64,000 bases of DNA from Opitutaceae bacterium. GTDB lineage: Bacteria; Verrucomicrobiota; Verrucomicrobiia; Opitutales; Opitutaceae. Under the pieces are notes generated by a model, which had not been told where the DNA came from, made no database searches, and was given only the letters and a program-made list of their open reading frames with translations. Made by a program: the position numbers and the translations under genes. Position 1 is the stretch's first letter. Every line of letters starts with the position of its first letter. The stretch is from NCBI GenBank assembly GCA_041395105.1, contig JAWLBB010000001.1, forward strand, positions 248,001 through 312,000, in the 5' to 3' direction. Positions 20,384 through 29,253 of the stretch are shown in pieces.

Positions 20384-21970
20384 TCAACCCGACGGGTTTT
20401 CCCGATGCCCGGCGAACTCCTGGAGCAGATCCATCATTTCCCGGTCAAGAAGGCCCCCCTCAACCGTTTCATAAACCACGTCATCCCGGTCGCTGTTCAT
20501 TGGACCGAAACTGCCCCGGAAATTCCACATCGACCAGCCGAAGCCCGCAATGGTGTAGTTTTCGAGGACATCCCGCAACCAGGCGATGACCACCGGATGC
20601 GGAGTCCGGTTGTAGACTCCAAATTCGCCCACCATCACCCCGACCCCCTGCGCCTCGAGATCCTTCCACTCCTGGAGATGGCGCTCCCAGAGATCCGCCC
20701 GATCTCCTCCGCCTGCCGTGAGCGACGGTCCGGCTTCATCAACCCCCCAAGTCAGGACAAAATCCTGCCGCGACCCCCAGTCCCCAGCCCCGGGCTGCAA
20801 AACCGCCTCGGGGCCGTCGGGTTCGACTTCCCGGATCCCCACTTGCGCCAGCGTCAACCAGTCACCCTCCGTATTTTGTATCCTAATTTCCGATACGCCG
20901 GCCGGAACGTCGATCAGGTAGTCCCGGTTGTAGGTGTTTTGATAGAGCCCCCATTCTTCCTTGTAGACGACGGTTTCCCACTCCCCTTCACCCGGCCCTG
21001 GTTCGAAGACACGGTCGAAAAGGGTTGCCTCATCCCCTGACACGACCAGCCGTGCGCGGTCCGAGACCACGGCGACCCGGATGCGCAGGGAAACCGGACG
21101 CTCAAAGGGTCCCGCGATGACCATCGCGCTCCGGAATTCCGGTTTCTCGGGACCATAGAGATAGGTGCTGACGCCGTTTCCCGGCCAGTAAGGGACGGGC
21201 CAGCTGGAGGATCCGTCGACCCAGTCCGCCTGGTAATGCGTCAGATTGAACGGTTCATAGCCGTGCTTGGACTGTGCGACCCGGAGCGGAATCAGTTCCG
21301 GAACCGACCGGGTGGCGAAGTCCAGACCGTCCGCGATGATCAGGCGGTCGGGATCTTCCTCCCGGATGGCGTCGGCCAGGATCTTGACGACCGCCGCATA
21401 CTGGGTGCCGGTCAGCATTCCGGCCGGTTCATTCAGGAGGTTGAAGCTCAGGCGTGAATTGGGGATGCCCCGGTATCGCTCGGCGAACATCCGCCAATGG
21501 GCCGCCGCCGCCGCCTGGGTGGCCGGGTCGGTCCAGAGGCTGGTGGATTCGGCCGGTGAAGCCACCGTATAGCCGGGAATCCGGTGGAGGTTGAGGTCGA
21601 TATGGATTCCGTACTCTCCGCCCCAGGCGACCGCCTGGTCGATCTCGGCCAGAATCGCCTCGTCAAAGGCCAGCCAGTCGCCGCCCTTGATATAGGTCCG
21701 GTAATCCATCGGCAGCCGGGCGAAATTGAACCCGTAGGCCGCCATCATCCGGAAGTCCTCCTCCTTGTAGGGTCCGTTGCTCCAATCCAGGTGGAACTTC
21801 TCCAGAAGATTGAAGCCGTGCCAGGCCGGCAGCCTGTCCCAGCTCGCCTCGGGCAGAGCCGGTGGATCGGCCCGTGCAGCCCCGGCGACCAGACTCAGTG
21901 CGACCCAAAAGAAGAGGAGACCCGGGCCGGCATTTCCTGATGAAGATGCATTGGGGTTCGCCATTGACAT
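20384..21970 (-). CDS. Secreted glycoside hydrolase family 5 (cellulase-like) with inserted domain
   Basis: 528 residues. A signal peptide lies near residues 16-35 (GLLFFWVALSLVAGAARA). The TIM-barrel shows GFNLLEKFHLDW, YGFNFARLPMDYR, IHIDLNLHRIPGY, the acid/base Glu in SFNLLNEPAG and the nucleophile Glu in GVMVGEFGVYN. Between the two catalytic parts, residues about 255-385 form a predicted beta-sandwich (SLRIRVAVVSDRARLVVSG, VSEIRIQNTEGDWLTLAQVG), resembling a carbohydrate-binding module embedded in the barrel. Acts on a beta-linked glucan or mannan, specificity unknown. Confidence 0.9.
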   Translation of the reverse strand: MSMANPNASSSGNAGPGLLFFWVALSLVAGAARADPPALPEASWDRLPAWHGFNLLEKFHLDWSNGPYKEEDFRMMAAYGFNFARLPMDYRTYIKGGDWLAFDEAILAEIDQAVAWGGEYGIHIDLNLHRIPGYTVASPAESTSLWTDPATQAAAAAHWRMFAERYRGIPNSRLSFNLLNEPAGMLTGTQYAAVVKILADAIREEDPDRLIIADGLDFATRSVPELIPLRVAQSKHGYEPFNLTHYQADWVDGSSSWPVPYWPGNGVSTYLYGPEKPEFRSAMVIAGPFERPVSLRIRVAVVSDRARLVVSGDEATLFDRVFEPGPGEGEWETVVYKEEWGLYQNTYNRDYLIDVPAGVSEIRIQNTEGDWLTLAQVGIREVEPDGPEAVLQPGAGDWGSRQDFVLTWGVDEAGPSLTAGGGDRADLWERHLQEWKDLEAQGVGVMVGEFGVYNRTPHPVVIAWLRDVLENYTIAGFGWSMWNFRGSFGPMNSDRDDVVYETVEGGLLDREMMDLLQEFAGHRENPSG

Positions 21971-22091
21971 CCGCCGAGTTTGACCGGCTCAAGGACCCGG
22001 ATCAACCGAATTGATCGTCGTGACTTCCGTATCGGGCGGACAACTCCGCAGCGGGCATCGGCGTCCTGCAGCAGCCGCTCCCCGGCGGTTA

Positions 22092-23867
22092 TCAAAGGAC
22101 GATCAGGACCCCCATCAGCAAAGCCGCCAGGACAGCGGTCGCGCCGATTGGAAAGGTACTGCCCCGGGCATTGAGCAGGAGAAGGTTCCGACGCTTCTCG
22201 ATCTCGGCCTCATTCCGCCCCCCGATCGTCCAATAGACCTTCATCAACCGGGCCCAAATCCGGATCGGACCGATCCTGGCGTTCGCGCTCAGACGACCGA
22301 CCAGGCCGTCGACCACGATTCTTTGGGTCCACGTATTGAGTCCGTTGAGCAGGCGGGCGGCCAGGTTGTAGAAGAGCACTCCGCCCTTTCGATAGAACCA
22401 ATCCGCATCCAGGTTGATGGCCCGTTTTTCAGACGGGTAGTAGCCGGAGAGAAGAAGCAGGGTAAAGGCGAGGGCGGAGAAGAGTAGCAGCAGGAACTGG
22501 CCATTGACGTGCCCGAAGGTATACGGGTTGTAGTCGGTCGGGAACGGCAAGAGACCGTAGAGTACCTTGTATCCGGATACAGGGAACGCCAGAAAGATGC
22601 ACAGGAAGGCGGCGATCGACATCGCGACCAGCATATTGGTCGGCGCTTCCTTCACCCGGATACCCGAATCGTGTGAGAAGAAGGCGAAAAACGGGATCTT
22701 GATACCGGCATGGTGAAAGACACCGGCCGAGGCGAAAAGCAAAGCCAACCAGACAATGGTATGGTGGTTTTCGGCGGCGGCGGTCATGACCATCGACTTG
22801 CTCACGAAACCGCTGAAGAGGGGAAAGGCCGAAATGGAGGCGGCGCCAATGCAGCAGAAAATACAGGTCAGGGGCATTGAGCGGAAGAGACCGCCCAGTT
22901 CAGTTGCCTTCGATTTGCCGGTCTGGTGGATGACCGCGCCGATCGACATGAAAAGCAGTGCTTTGTAAAGGATGTGGCAATAGGCGTGCGCGGCGGTTCC
23001 GTTCAGCGAGAGTGCGGTGCCGACCCCGATGCCCACCATCATGAAACCGACCTGGTTGATCAGGCTGTAGGCAAGGACCCGGCGAAGATCATTCTCGATA
23101 ACGGCATAGAAAATCGGGAAGAGCGCCATGGCCGTCCCGATCCAGAGGAGGGCGGACTCACCCGGAAAGCCGCGGGCCAACACATATACCGCGGTCTTCG
23201 TGGTGAAGGTGGCCATGAAAACCGTGCCCCCGATGCTGGCCTCCGGATACGCATCGGGCAACCAGGCATGGAGGAAGGGCCAGGCGCAGTTCACACCGAA
23301 TCCGACAAAAATGAGAATGCCGGACCAACCGCCCAGCCCGACAAAGTTGAACGCGGTGGTGCCGTTCTCGGCAATGTGGAGAACAATGCCCGCAAGAAGA
23401 ATAAGGCCGCCGGTCACGTGGACCAGCAGGTAACGGAAGGCCGCTCTCTTTGAGGCATCCTTTCGCCGGGCCAGGGTAAGCCCGACGGCACAGAGGGTCA
23501 GCAACTCCCAGAAAATGAAGAGCGTCAGCAGATCGCCCGCAAACACGACCCCCAGTGAACTCCCCGCATAGACCATGGCCGACATGTACTCCAGGTCGTC
23601 GCGGGTATGCAGGATATAGATGAAACCGATGATCGTGATCAGCGAAAAGATGTTGCCGAAGATCAGGGTGAATCGATCGATCCGACCGAAGACCAGGTCG
23701 AAATCGAGAAACTGGACAGTCCAGAACATCCCCTCGCTCAATCCCAGAACATTGATGAATCCGAGGACGGGCAGGGCGACGAGGTAAACCGATTTCACCT
23801 TCCCCTTGAGGAAGGGAATCAGAAGGGCTCCCAGGATCAGGATGAATGCTGGAGGCAGATCAATCAC
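22092..23867 (-). CDS. Mrp-type antiporter subunit, ND5/MnhD-like (third antiporter module)
   Basis: 591 residues from a GTG at 23867, with about 14 membrane segments. It belongs to the proton-antiporter/NADH-ubiquinone oxidoreductase ND2/4/5 family: the conserved Glu in LFIFWELLTLCAVGL, the fold in FGVNCAWPFLHAWLPDAYPEAS, and RRVLAYSLINQVGFMMVGIGVG. The C-terminal region after about residue 430 is longer than in MnhD and ends with an extra hydrophobic helix. It is the last gene of the operon and overlaps the 115-residue gene by 8 bp. It likely forms a proton/cation half-channel in the inner membrane. Confidence 0.88.
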   Translation of the reverse strand: MIDLPPAFILILGALLIPFLKGKVKSVYLVALPVLGFINVLGLSEGMFWTVQFLDFDLVFGRIDRFTLIFGNIFSLITIIGFIYILHTRDDLEYMSAMVYAGSSLGVVFAGDLLTLFIFWELLTLCAVGLTLARRKDASKRAAFRYLLVHVTGGLILLAGIVLHIAENGTTAFNFVGLGGWSGILIFVGFGVNCAWPFLHAWLPDAYPEASIGGTVFMATFTTKTAVYVLARGFPGESALLWIGTAMALFPIFYAVIENDLRRVLAYSLINQVGFMMVGIGVGTALSLNGTAAHAYCHILYKALLFMSIGAVIHQTGKSKATELGGLFRSMPLTCIFCCIGAASISAFPLFSGFVSKSMVMTAAAENHHTIVWLALLFASAGVFHHAGIKIPFFAFFSHDSGIRVKEAPTNMLVAMSIAAFLCIFLAFPVSGYKVLYGLLPFPTDYNPYTFGHVNGQFLLLLFSALAFTLLLLSGYYPSEKRAINLDADWFYRKGGVLFYNLAARLLNGLNTWTQRIVVDGLVGRLSANARIGPIRIWARLMKVYWTIGGRNEAEIEKRRNLLLLNARGSTFPIGATAVLAALLMGVLIVL

Positions 23868-24207
23868 GGTGCTTGGAGGGATGATCGTAGTAATCCTCGG
23901 GCCGGATCACGACTGGTCGGAGAAGGTATTTGGACACCATTACGAGCAGGACACAGGAAACGAAACCATACGCCGCATAGAACCCGATCACGTTCTCCCA
24001 ACGGTAGTGGGCTTCCTTGTCTGCCAGGCCGAAGAAAAAGAAGAGCTCGAGGGCGACGAAGAAGGCACAGGCGGCATAGAGACACTTCAGGATCAGGCTC
24101 ACGTTCTCGAAGAGACGGGTGAATCCGCGGCGAAAGAGGATGATCCACTGACGGGTCTCCTCGGAAGGGGCCGGGGTGGCCGGCGGTCTGCTCTCGTTCG
24201 AAGTCAT
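23860..24207 (-). CDS. Small membrane protein of Mrp-like operon, unassigned
   Basis: 115 residues with two predicted membrane segments (LKCLYAACAFFVALELFFFFGLA and NVIGFYAAYGFVSCVLLVMV), a soluble proline-rich N-terminus and a His/Asp-rich C-terminus (EDYYDHPSKHRD). I do not recognise a known Mnh subunit. Its tight position between two antiporter modules (8-bp overlap with the downstream gene, 5-bp gap upstream) implies an accessory or assembly subunit of the same complex. Confidence 0.75.
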   Translation of the reverse strand: MTSNESRPPATPAPSEETRQWIILFRRGFTRLFENVSLILKCLYAACAFFVALELFFFFGLADKEAHYRWENVIGFYAAYGFVSCVLLVMVSKYLLRPVVIRPEDYYDHPSKHRD

Positions 24208-24212
24208 CGTTA

Positions 24213-24371
24213 TCAGTGGTGAGTGGAGGCGCCGGTGCCCATCAGGACGGCGAGGACGAGGACAAGGGACGTCACGGCAAGAACGACCCAGAAGCCGGTG
24301 CGAAAACCGGGCTGTGCCTCGTGACGGAGTTCCTGCAATTCCTCGTTCGGGTTGTGCTTGGCTGGGGTCAT
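24213..24371 (-). CDS. Tiny single-span membrane protein of Mrp-like operon
   Basis: 52 residues read directly between flanking genes: ATG at 24371, TGA ending at 24213. It has a charged N-terminus (NPNEELQELRHEAQPGF) and one strong membrane helix (GFWVVLAVTSLVLVLAVLMG) ending STHH. The start lies 1 bp after the stop of the preceding antiporter gene and the next gene begins 5 bp later, so it sits in the operon like a real gene. No family is recognised; it could be a small stabilising subunit. Confidence 0.65.
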   Translation of the reverse strand: MTPAKHNPNEELQELRHEAQPGFRTGFWVVLAVTSLVLVLAVLMGTGASTHH

Positions 24372-24372
24372 C

Positions 24373-25857
24373 TCAGGGATTGAAGAGTTGATTGGACATC
24401 ATGCTGGCCAGATCGAAGAAAGGGGCCGGCCAGAAGAACAGGATGATCGTGCAAAGGGAGGTGATGGACAAGGCGGCCACACAATACCTGTTGGATTCCT
24501 CGATGCCGTCAGGAAATGCCGATTCGCCGGGTTTGCAGAAGAAAGCCTTGAAGACAATGGGGAAGAAATAAGCGGCGTTGAGCAGGGAACTGACGAGATA
24601 GACCACGGTATAGAGGAACTGGTCGGTTTCGATCGTTCCCCAGACCAGGTAAAGTTTGCTCCAGAAGCCACCGGCCAGGGGGAGGCCGACCACGCTCAGC
24701 GACCCGATGAAGAACGCGATCATTGTGATCGGCATGCGCTTCCCGATCCCGACCATCTCCGAGACGTACTTTTTCCCGGTGGCAACATAGATGGCTCCGG
24801 CGCAGAAGAAGAGGGTGATCTTGCCGAAAGCGTGCATGCCGACATGCATCATGCTTCCGGTCATGCCTTTCGGGGCAAGCAGGGCTGCCCCGAGAATGAT
24901 GTAGGCCAATTGGCCGATGGTGGAGAAGGCCAGCCGACGCTTGAGGTTGTCCTGACTCAGGGCAATCAACGAGGAGGTGATCACGGTGAAGGCAGCAATC
25001 CCGGCAACGACGGTGCCGAGTCCAAGATCCCTGAGCATGTCGACCCCGAAGACCCCGGTGATCACGCGGAGGATGCAGAAGACACCGACCTTGACCACGG
25101 CCACGGCATGTAGAAGTGCGCTGACCGGGGTCGGGGCGACCATGGCGCCCGGAAGCCAGGAGTGGAAGGGCATGAGGCCGCTTTTGGCAAAACCGAAGAC
25201 CAGGAGCAGCAGCACGACCAATGCTTCGGTCTGGGTGAAGTCCCCGGCCAGAAAACCGGTGCTGGAAAAGTCCATGTTCCCACCGGTGCGGATATAGCAG
25301 AAGACAAGGGCCGGCAGCACGAACCCGATCGATGTTCCCATCAGGTAGGTCAGGTAGGTCCGGCCGCCCGTGCGTGCCTCCTTGTCCTGATGGTGGGCGA
25401 CCAGTGGGTAGGTCGAAAGCGACAGCATCTCGTAGAAGAGATACAGGGTGAAGAGATTGGCCGAGAAGGCCACGCCGAGAGTGGCGGAGAGGGCGACAGC
25501 AAAGAAGGCGAAGAAACGGGTCTGCGAGTGCTCCTTCAACGATCGCATATAGCCGACCGAATAGACCGAGGTGATTATCCAGAGCGAAGAGGCCACCAGG
25601 GCGAAGAGCATGCCGAAGGCGTCGACCCGAAACTCTATGGCCAGGCTCGGCAGGATCCGCCAGATGGTGAACTCGATCTGCTGGCCGTTCCAGATGACGG
25701 GGAACATGGCGAGAACGAGGCCCAGCTTGATGAAACCGGCCAGGAAGGTGAAAAACTCCCGACGATTGGGGGAGCGTCCGCTCAGCACAATCGGGATGAC
25801 CGCGAGGAGCGAGACCAGGCACGCCCAGAGAGGAAGGCTGCTTCGGACGGTCTCCAT
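24373..25857 (-). CDS. Mrp-type antiporter subunit, ND2/4/5-like (second antiporter module)
   Basis: 494 residues with about 13-14 membrane helices. Conserved features are the Glu in LYLFYEMLSLSTYPL, FGFAKSGLMPFHSWLPGAMVAPTPVSALLHAVAVVKVG (Lys and His of the proton channel) and RRLAFSTIGQLAYIILGAALL. It is closest in pattern to MnhD/NuoM-like antiporter subunits. Directly downstream of mnhD, with a 1-bp gap, suggesting duplication of the antiporter module or a replacement for the missing MnhA N-terminal half. Confidence 0.9.
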   Translation of the reverse strand: METVRSSLPLWACLVSLLAVIPIVLSGRSPNRREFFTFLAGFIKLGLVLAMFPVIWNGQQIEFTIWRILPSLAIEFRVDAFGMLFALVASSLWIITSVYSVGYMRSLKEHSQTRFFAFFAVALSATLGVAFSANLFTLYLFYEMLSLSTYPLVAHHQDKEARTGGRTYLTYLMGTSIGFVLPALVFCYIRTGGNMDFSSTGFLAGDFTQTEALVVLLLLVFGFAKSGLMPFHSWLPGAMVAPTPVSALLHAVAVVKVGVFCILRVITGVFGVDMLRDLGLGTVVAGIAAFTVITSSLIALSQDNLKRRLAFSTIGQLAYIILGAALLAPKGMTGSMMHVGMHAFGKITLFFCAGAIYVATGKKYVSEMVGIGKRMPITMIAFFIGSLSVVGLPLAGGFWSKLYLVWGTIETDQFLYTVVYLVSSLLNAAYFFPIVFKAFFCKPGESAFPDGIEESNRYCVAALSITSLCTIILFFWPAPFFDLASMMSNQLFNP

Positions 25858-25858
25858 C

Positions 25859-27388
25859 TCAGCTTTGACCTCCGATAATCGCGAAGGGGCGAAGGGTGGT
25901 TTCGATCCATCCGACGATCGGCTGGTTGAAGATACCGATCAGCAGAAGGGCGCCGGCCGTTGTCCAGAGGGCCGCCGACTGGATGAAGGGGGTCGCTGCA
26001 GCGGGTTCCCCTTCCTCATCCCCTTCCTCGTGGTGACCTGTGTGGGCATTCTCCGGACCGGTTCTGAAGAAGGCGTTCTCGATGATGCGGAAGAACAGGA
26101 TGATATTGATCAGACTCGAAAGAAGCAGGGCGATGACGAACTCCCAGTGCCCCGATTCGATTCCACCGCGGATCAGGTAGAACTTGCTGAAGAATCCGCA
26201 GGTCGGAGGGATGCCGATCATGGAAAGCGCCCCCAGGATGAAGGCGGCCATGGTGTAGGGTCTGCGCTTGAACATTCCCTTGAAGCCGGTGAGTGCATCC
26301 GACTCCCTGAAGAGAATCCCGGCGGCCAGGAACATGCACAGGGTCATGAAGGCGTCGCTGACGATATGGTAGATCGCGCCGACCATCCCATAGTGATTGG
26401 CCAGCCAGGCTCCACCCACCATATAACCGACTTCGGCAATGATCAGGTAGGAGAGCATCCGCCTGAGACCGGTCTGTGCCAGGGCAAGAAACGATGCCAC
26501 TACAATGTCGACCACGGCCAGCCAGACGACAAGATGGGACCACGGCAAGGCACCGAAGACGAGGTCGGGACCAAACACGTTGAGCATCATGCGGATCATG
26601 ACGTAGATCGCCACCTTGGTGACAAGGGGGGCGAGCAGGCAGGCGCTGGTCGATGGAGCGTTTGAATACACGTTGGGCAGCCACCCGTGCAGCGGGAAGA
26701 ACGCCATCTTGATCCAGACCCCGATCAGGATCAGGATGAAGGCGACCTGGATGATCTTCGAAGCAGCCAGATCCTGGCCGACGATGATCTGATGGATGTC
26801 GGCCATGTTGAGGCTGCCGGTTCTGATATAGAGATAACCGACACCCAGCAGGTAGAAGGACGCACCGACCGTCCCCATGATGATGTAATTGAAGGCCGAC
26901 ATGGCGGCCCGGCGTTTCCTCCCGATCGCAACCAGCGCGTATCCGGTCAGAGAAGCCACCTCGAGGAGCACATAGAGATTGAAGGCATCACCGGCCAGGC
27001 TCATGCCGATCAGGCCCGCGGTGGAGAGAAGAAAGAGAGCGTAGTAAAGCGGGACCTTGCCCTCGAACTCCTCCTCGATCAGCCCCGTCGAATAAAGGGC
27101 AGTGATCAGGGCGACGGCGGGCGCCACCATCGCGACCAGACCATTGATCGAGTCGATCCGGATCTGGATGCCGATGCCCAGCGGGCTCGACCAACCACCC
27201 AGGAAATACTGGACTTCCCCATACTGCAGCACCTCCCGGAAGGTGGTGACCGCGCAGGCCAGGGAGCCCACCAGGGCAATCAGCACGACCGGAAGGCAGA
27301 TCTGCCTTTTCCACGGTCCGGCCAGGCTGACAAGGACCGCTCCGAAAAGCGGGAAAAGCAGGATGAGAATCGGCGCTTGGTCAGCCAT
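25859..27388 (-). CDS. mnhD: Mrp/Mnh antiporter subunit D-like (first antiporter module)
   Basis: 509 residues; the ATG at 27388 (MADQAPILILLFPLFGAVLVSLAG) is preferred, overlapping the upstream mnhC by 8 bp. Family motifs are the Glu in LYVLLEVASLTGYALVAIGRKR, FPLHGWLPNVYSNAPSTSACLLAPLVTKVAIYV and RRMLSYLIIAEVGYMVGG. Order after an MnhC-like gene matches Mrp operons. Moves protons/cations across the inner membrane as part of the complex. Confidence 0.9.
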   Translation of the reverse strand: MADQAPILILLFPLFGAVLVSLAGPWKRQICLPVVLIALVGSLACAVTTFREVLQYGEVQYFLGGWSSPLGIGIQIRIDSINGLVAMVAPAVALITALYSTGLIEEEFEGKVPLYYALFLLSTAGLIGMSLAGDAFNLYVLLEVASLTGYALVAIGRKRRAAMSAFNYIIMGTVGASFYLLGVGYLYIRTGSLNMADIHQIIVGQDLAASKIIQVAFILILIGVWIKMAFFPLHGWLPNVYSNAPSTSACLLAPLVTKVAIYVMIRMMLNVFGPDLVFGALPWSHLVVWLAVVDIVVASFLALAQTGLRRMLSYLIIAEVGYMVGGAWLANHYGMVGAIYHIVSDAFMTLCMFLAAGILFRESDALTGFKGMFKRRPYTMAAFILGALSMIGIPPTCGFFSKFYLIRGGIESGHWEFVIALLLSSLINIILFFRIIENAFFRTGPENAHTGHHEEGDEEGEPAAATPFIQSAALWTTAGALLLIGIFNQPIVGWIETTLRPFAIIGGQS

Positions 27389-27914
27389 CGCTGTTGCGGA
27401 TCTGTTCCAGGATTTCATCCTCTTCGATGGAACGAAACTGGAGGAAGATGACTTGGACTACGGCAAGGCCGACCCCGAGAGTGGCCACGCCGACGACGAT
27501 GGCGGTGAGCATCAACACGTGAGGCAACGGGTTGGTGATGGCATCGGCCACCGGATCCGCGGCGGGTGCGTTCGCGCCACCCACTGCAGCCGCTGCCGAT
27601 TCGTCGTGTTCGTGCTCCGGAATTGGATCGGGTGCGTTCACGTCGGCTTCGTGGCTCCCGGCCCCCTCGCCCGGCGTGACGGCCTGATGGGTGGCGTCGT
27701 GCCTGGCGTGATGTTGGATGATGGGAAGATCCGCACCCTCCTTCACCCCCAGCGAGACATAAAAGAGGATGATCGCCGTCTGGAAGATGGACATCCCGAT
27801 CAGCTTCTTGATCAGGTTCTTCTTGGTGATCATGGCGAAGAGCCCGATCATCATCAGCACGACGTAAATCCAGTAGTTGAGCCGGGCCAGAACAAGGTCG
27901 AAGAGATCGGTCAT
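27381..27914 (-). CDS. mnhC: Mrp/Mnh antiporter subunit C-like (NuoK homologue) with long His-rich loop
   Basis: 177 residues, longer than the roughly 110-125 of usual MnhC. The ATG at 27914 is preferred over the GTG immediately before it. Helices 1-2 (IYVVLMMIGLFAMITKKNLIKKLIGMSIFQTAIILFYVSLG) and helix 3 (PLPHVLMLTAIVVGVATLGVGLAVV) are clearly NuoK-like. Between them, residues about 68-125 form an extra hydrophilic loop rich in His, Glu, Asp and Ala (IIQHHARHDATHQ ... PEHEHDESAAA). The loop may bind metal or sense cations; this is speculative. Confidence 0.88.
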   Translation of the reverse strand: MTDLFDLVLARLNYWIYVVLMMIGLFAMITKKNLIKKLIGMSIFQTAIILFYVSLGVKEGADLPIIQHHARHDATHQAVTPGEGAGSHEADVNAPDPIPEHEHDESAAAAVGGANAPAADPVADAITNPLPHVLMLTAIVVGVATLGVGLAVVQVIFLQFRSIEEDEILEQIRNSDG

Positions 27915-27917
27915 CAC

Positions 27918-28670
27918 CTAAAGCCCCCCCTCTTCCCGTCCCTGGGACGACAAGAATGCATAGAGGCCGAACATGATGGCGGAAACCGTGAAGGCCACGC
28001 CGATTTCGACCCCGAGCATGGCGTGGGATCGCGCCATGATCGAATCGGTTGCCGGAAGAATGCGGTGAAGGATTCCGTAATCGAGAAAGTTCTCGCCCAG
28101 AAAAAGACTCAGTGCACCGACGCCCGCATAGATGAACACCCCTGTGCAGGCCAGGATCACGATCTTTCGAACGGAGGTTCGTTTGAGCGCGACCGGCAGG
28201 CTTCGCGCGATGGACCAGAGAATCAGGCTGGAGCCCAGGATCACCCCGCCCTGGAATCCGCCACCAGGGCTGTGATGTCCGTGGGCGATCACGTAAAGGG
28301 CGAACAGCTGCATGATCGGAATGACCAGCTTGCAGGTCTGGACGACGATCAGGTTGCCCTTCGGATCGTCCTCATTCGGTGAGCGACGGACCCCTTTTTG
28401 CCCGGGCCTTCCGAGGATGGCAAATACGGCCAGGCCGGCGCTGAAGATGACGACGGTTTCGAAGAGGGTGTCAAATCCGCGGAAGTCGGCCAGGACCGAG
28501 GTCACCAGGTTGGGCACCGCGGTGAGTTCCATCGAATGATGGATATAGAAACGGGATATCGCACTCGCGTTGGCCGGCGAATGAGGGTCCGCCCAGGCCG
28601 GAAAATCCTCGACCACAGAAAGCAGCAACCCTCCGGTGAAGAGGACGGCAATAAAGGCGAGTGCTTTCAA
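27918..28670 (-). CDS. mnhB: MbhE-like plus MnhB fusion subunit
   Basis: 250 residues. The N-terminal 90 residues (MKALAFIAVLFTGGLLLSVVEDFP ... SVLADFRGFDTLFETVVIFSAGLAVFAILG) match the MrpA C-terminal/MbhE-type segment. The remainder carries the MnhB signature LFALYVIAHGHHSPGGGFQGGVILGSSLIL. In many Mrp operons these are encoded by mnhA's 3' part and mnhB; here they are joined. It overlaps the upstream 81-residue gene by 4 bp and is followed by mnhC. Confidence 0.88.
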   Translation of the reverse strand: MKALAFIAVLFTGGLLLSVVEDFPAWADPHSPANASAISRFYIHHSMELTAVPNLVTSVLADFRGFDTLFETVVIFSAGLAVFAILGRPGQKGVRRSPNEDDPKGNLIVVQTCKLVIPIMQLFALYVIAHGHHSPGGGFQGGVILGSSLILWSIARSLPVALKRTSVRKIVILACTGVFIYAGVGALSLFLGENFLDYGILHRILPATDSIMARSHAMLGVEIGVAFTVSAIMFGLYAFLSSQGREEGGL

Positions 28671-28912
28671 TCCGAAGAATCCCTCCGCGTGTTGAATACG
28701 GTGGCCACCAGGAAAACCGTGCTGACCCCGGCCCCGACCGTTGCCTCGGTGAAGGCGACATCGACGGCTTCCATCTCGGCCCAGAGGAGGCAGATGAGAA
28801 AGCTGTAGATTCCGAAAACGACCGCCGCCGCCAGGAGATCCTTGACCCGGAGGGTGATGATGGCCGTCACCACCAGCAGTATCAGGATGGCAAAATCAAA
28901 GGGGGTGATCAC
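28667..28912 (-). CDS. DUF4040/MbhD-like subunit (split MrpA C-terminal fragment)
   Basis: 81 residues from a GTG at 28912, which overlaps the mnhG stop by GTGA and so is the coupled start. Three membrane segments (FAILILLVVTAIITL, LLAAAVVFGIYSFLICLLW, VGAGVSTVFLVATVF) with VDVAFTEATVGAG between them are characteristic of the DUF4040 part of MrpA or MbhD. Its Glu/Asp in the conserved VAFTEA is the likely ion-pathway residue. Its separation from a long ND5 part is typical of Mbh/Mbx-like rather than classical Bacillus Mrp layouts. Confidence 0.85.
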   Translation of the reverse strand: MITPFDFAILILLVVTAIITLRVKDLLAAAVVFGIYSFLICLLWAEMEAVDVAFTEATVGAGVSTVFLVATVFNTRRDSSD

Positions 28913-29253
28913 GCGTCCTCCTTGGTTTTCAAATCGGGACCCTGGTAGGGCACGATGCCTTCTTCGTAACCGGCCCGCATCAGGGCATGGGTGCTGGCGG
29001 GACTGGTGAGCATGATGAAGAGCGAGATTCCCAGGATTTTGGCGGCGACGAGGGATGTCCCCAGGGTCACTTCCGCCTGGAGGGCGAAGAGCGCGAAGCC
29101 GATCAGCATCAAGGCGGTCGAAAGGGTATCGCCTTTGCCGGCGGCGTGCATCCGGGTGTAGAAATCGGGAAATCGAATCAGGCCGATCACGCACCCGGAA
29201 AAAAAGAGGAGGCCGACCAACATGAACGGCACCGCGATCATCTGCAGTATCAT
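28909..29253 (-). CDS. mnhG: Mrp/Mnh antiporter subunit G
   Basis: 114 residues with three membrane helices. The signature GLIRFPDFYTRMHAAGKGDTLSTALMLIG is diagnostic of MnhG/PhaG. It overlaps mnhF by an ATGA and the DUF4040 gene by GTGA, so it is translated coupled to both. Acts as a core small subunit of the antiporter in the inner membrane. Confidence 0.93.
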   Translation of the reverse strand: MILQMIAVPFMLVGLLFFSGCVIGLIRFPDFYTRMHAAGKGDTLSTALMLIGFALFALQAEVTLGTSLVAAKILGISLFIMLTSPASTHALMRAGYEEGIVPYQGPDLKTKEDA

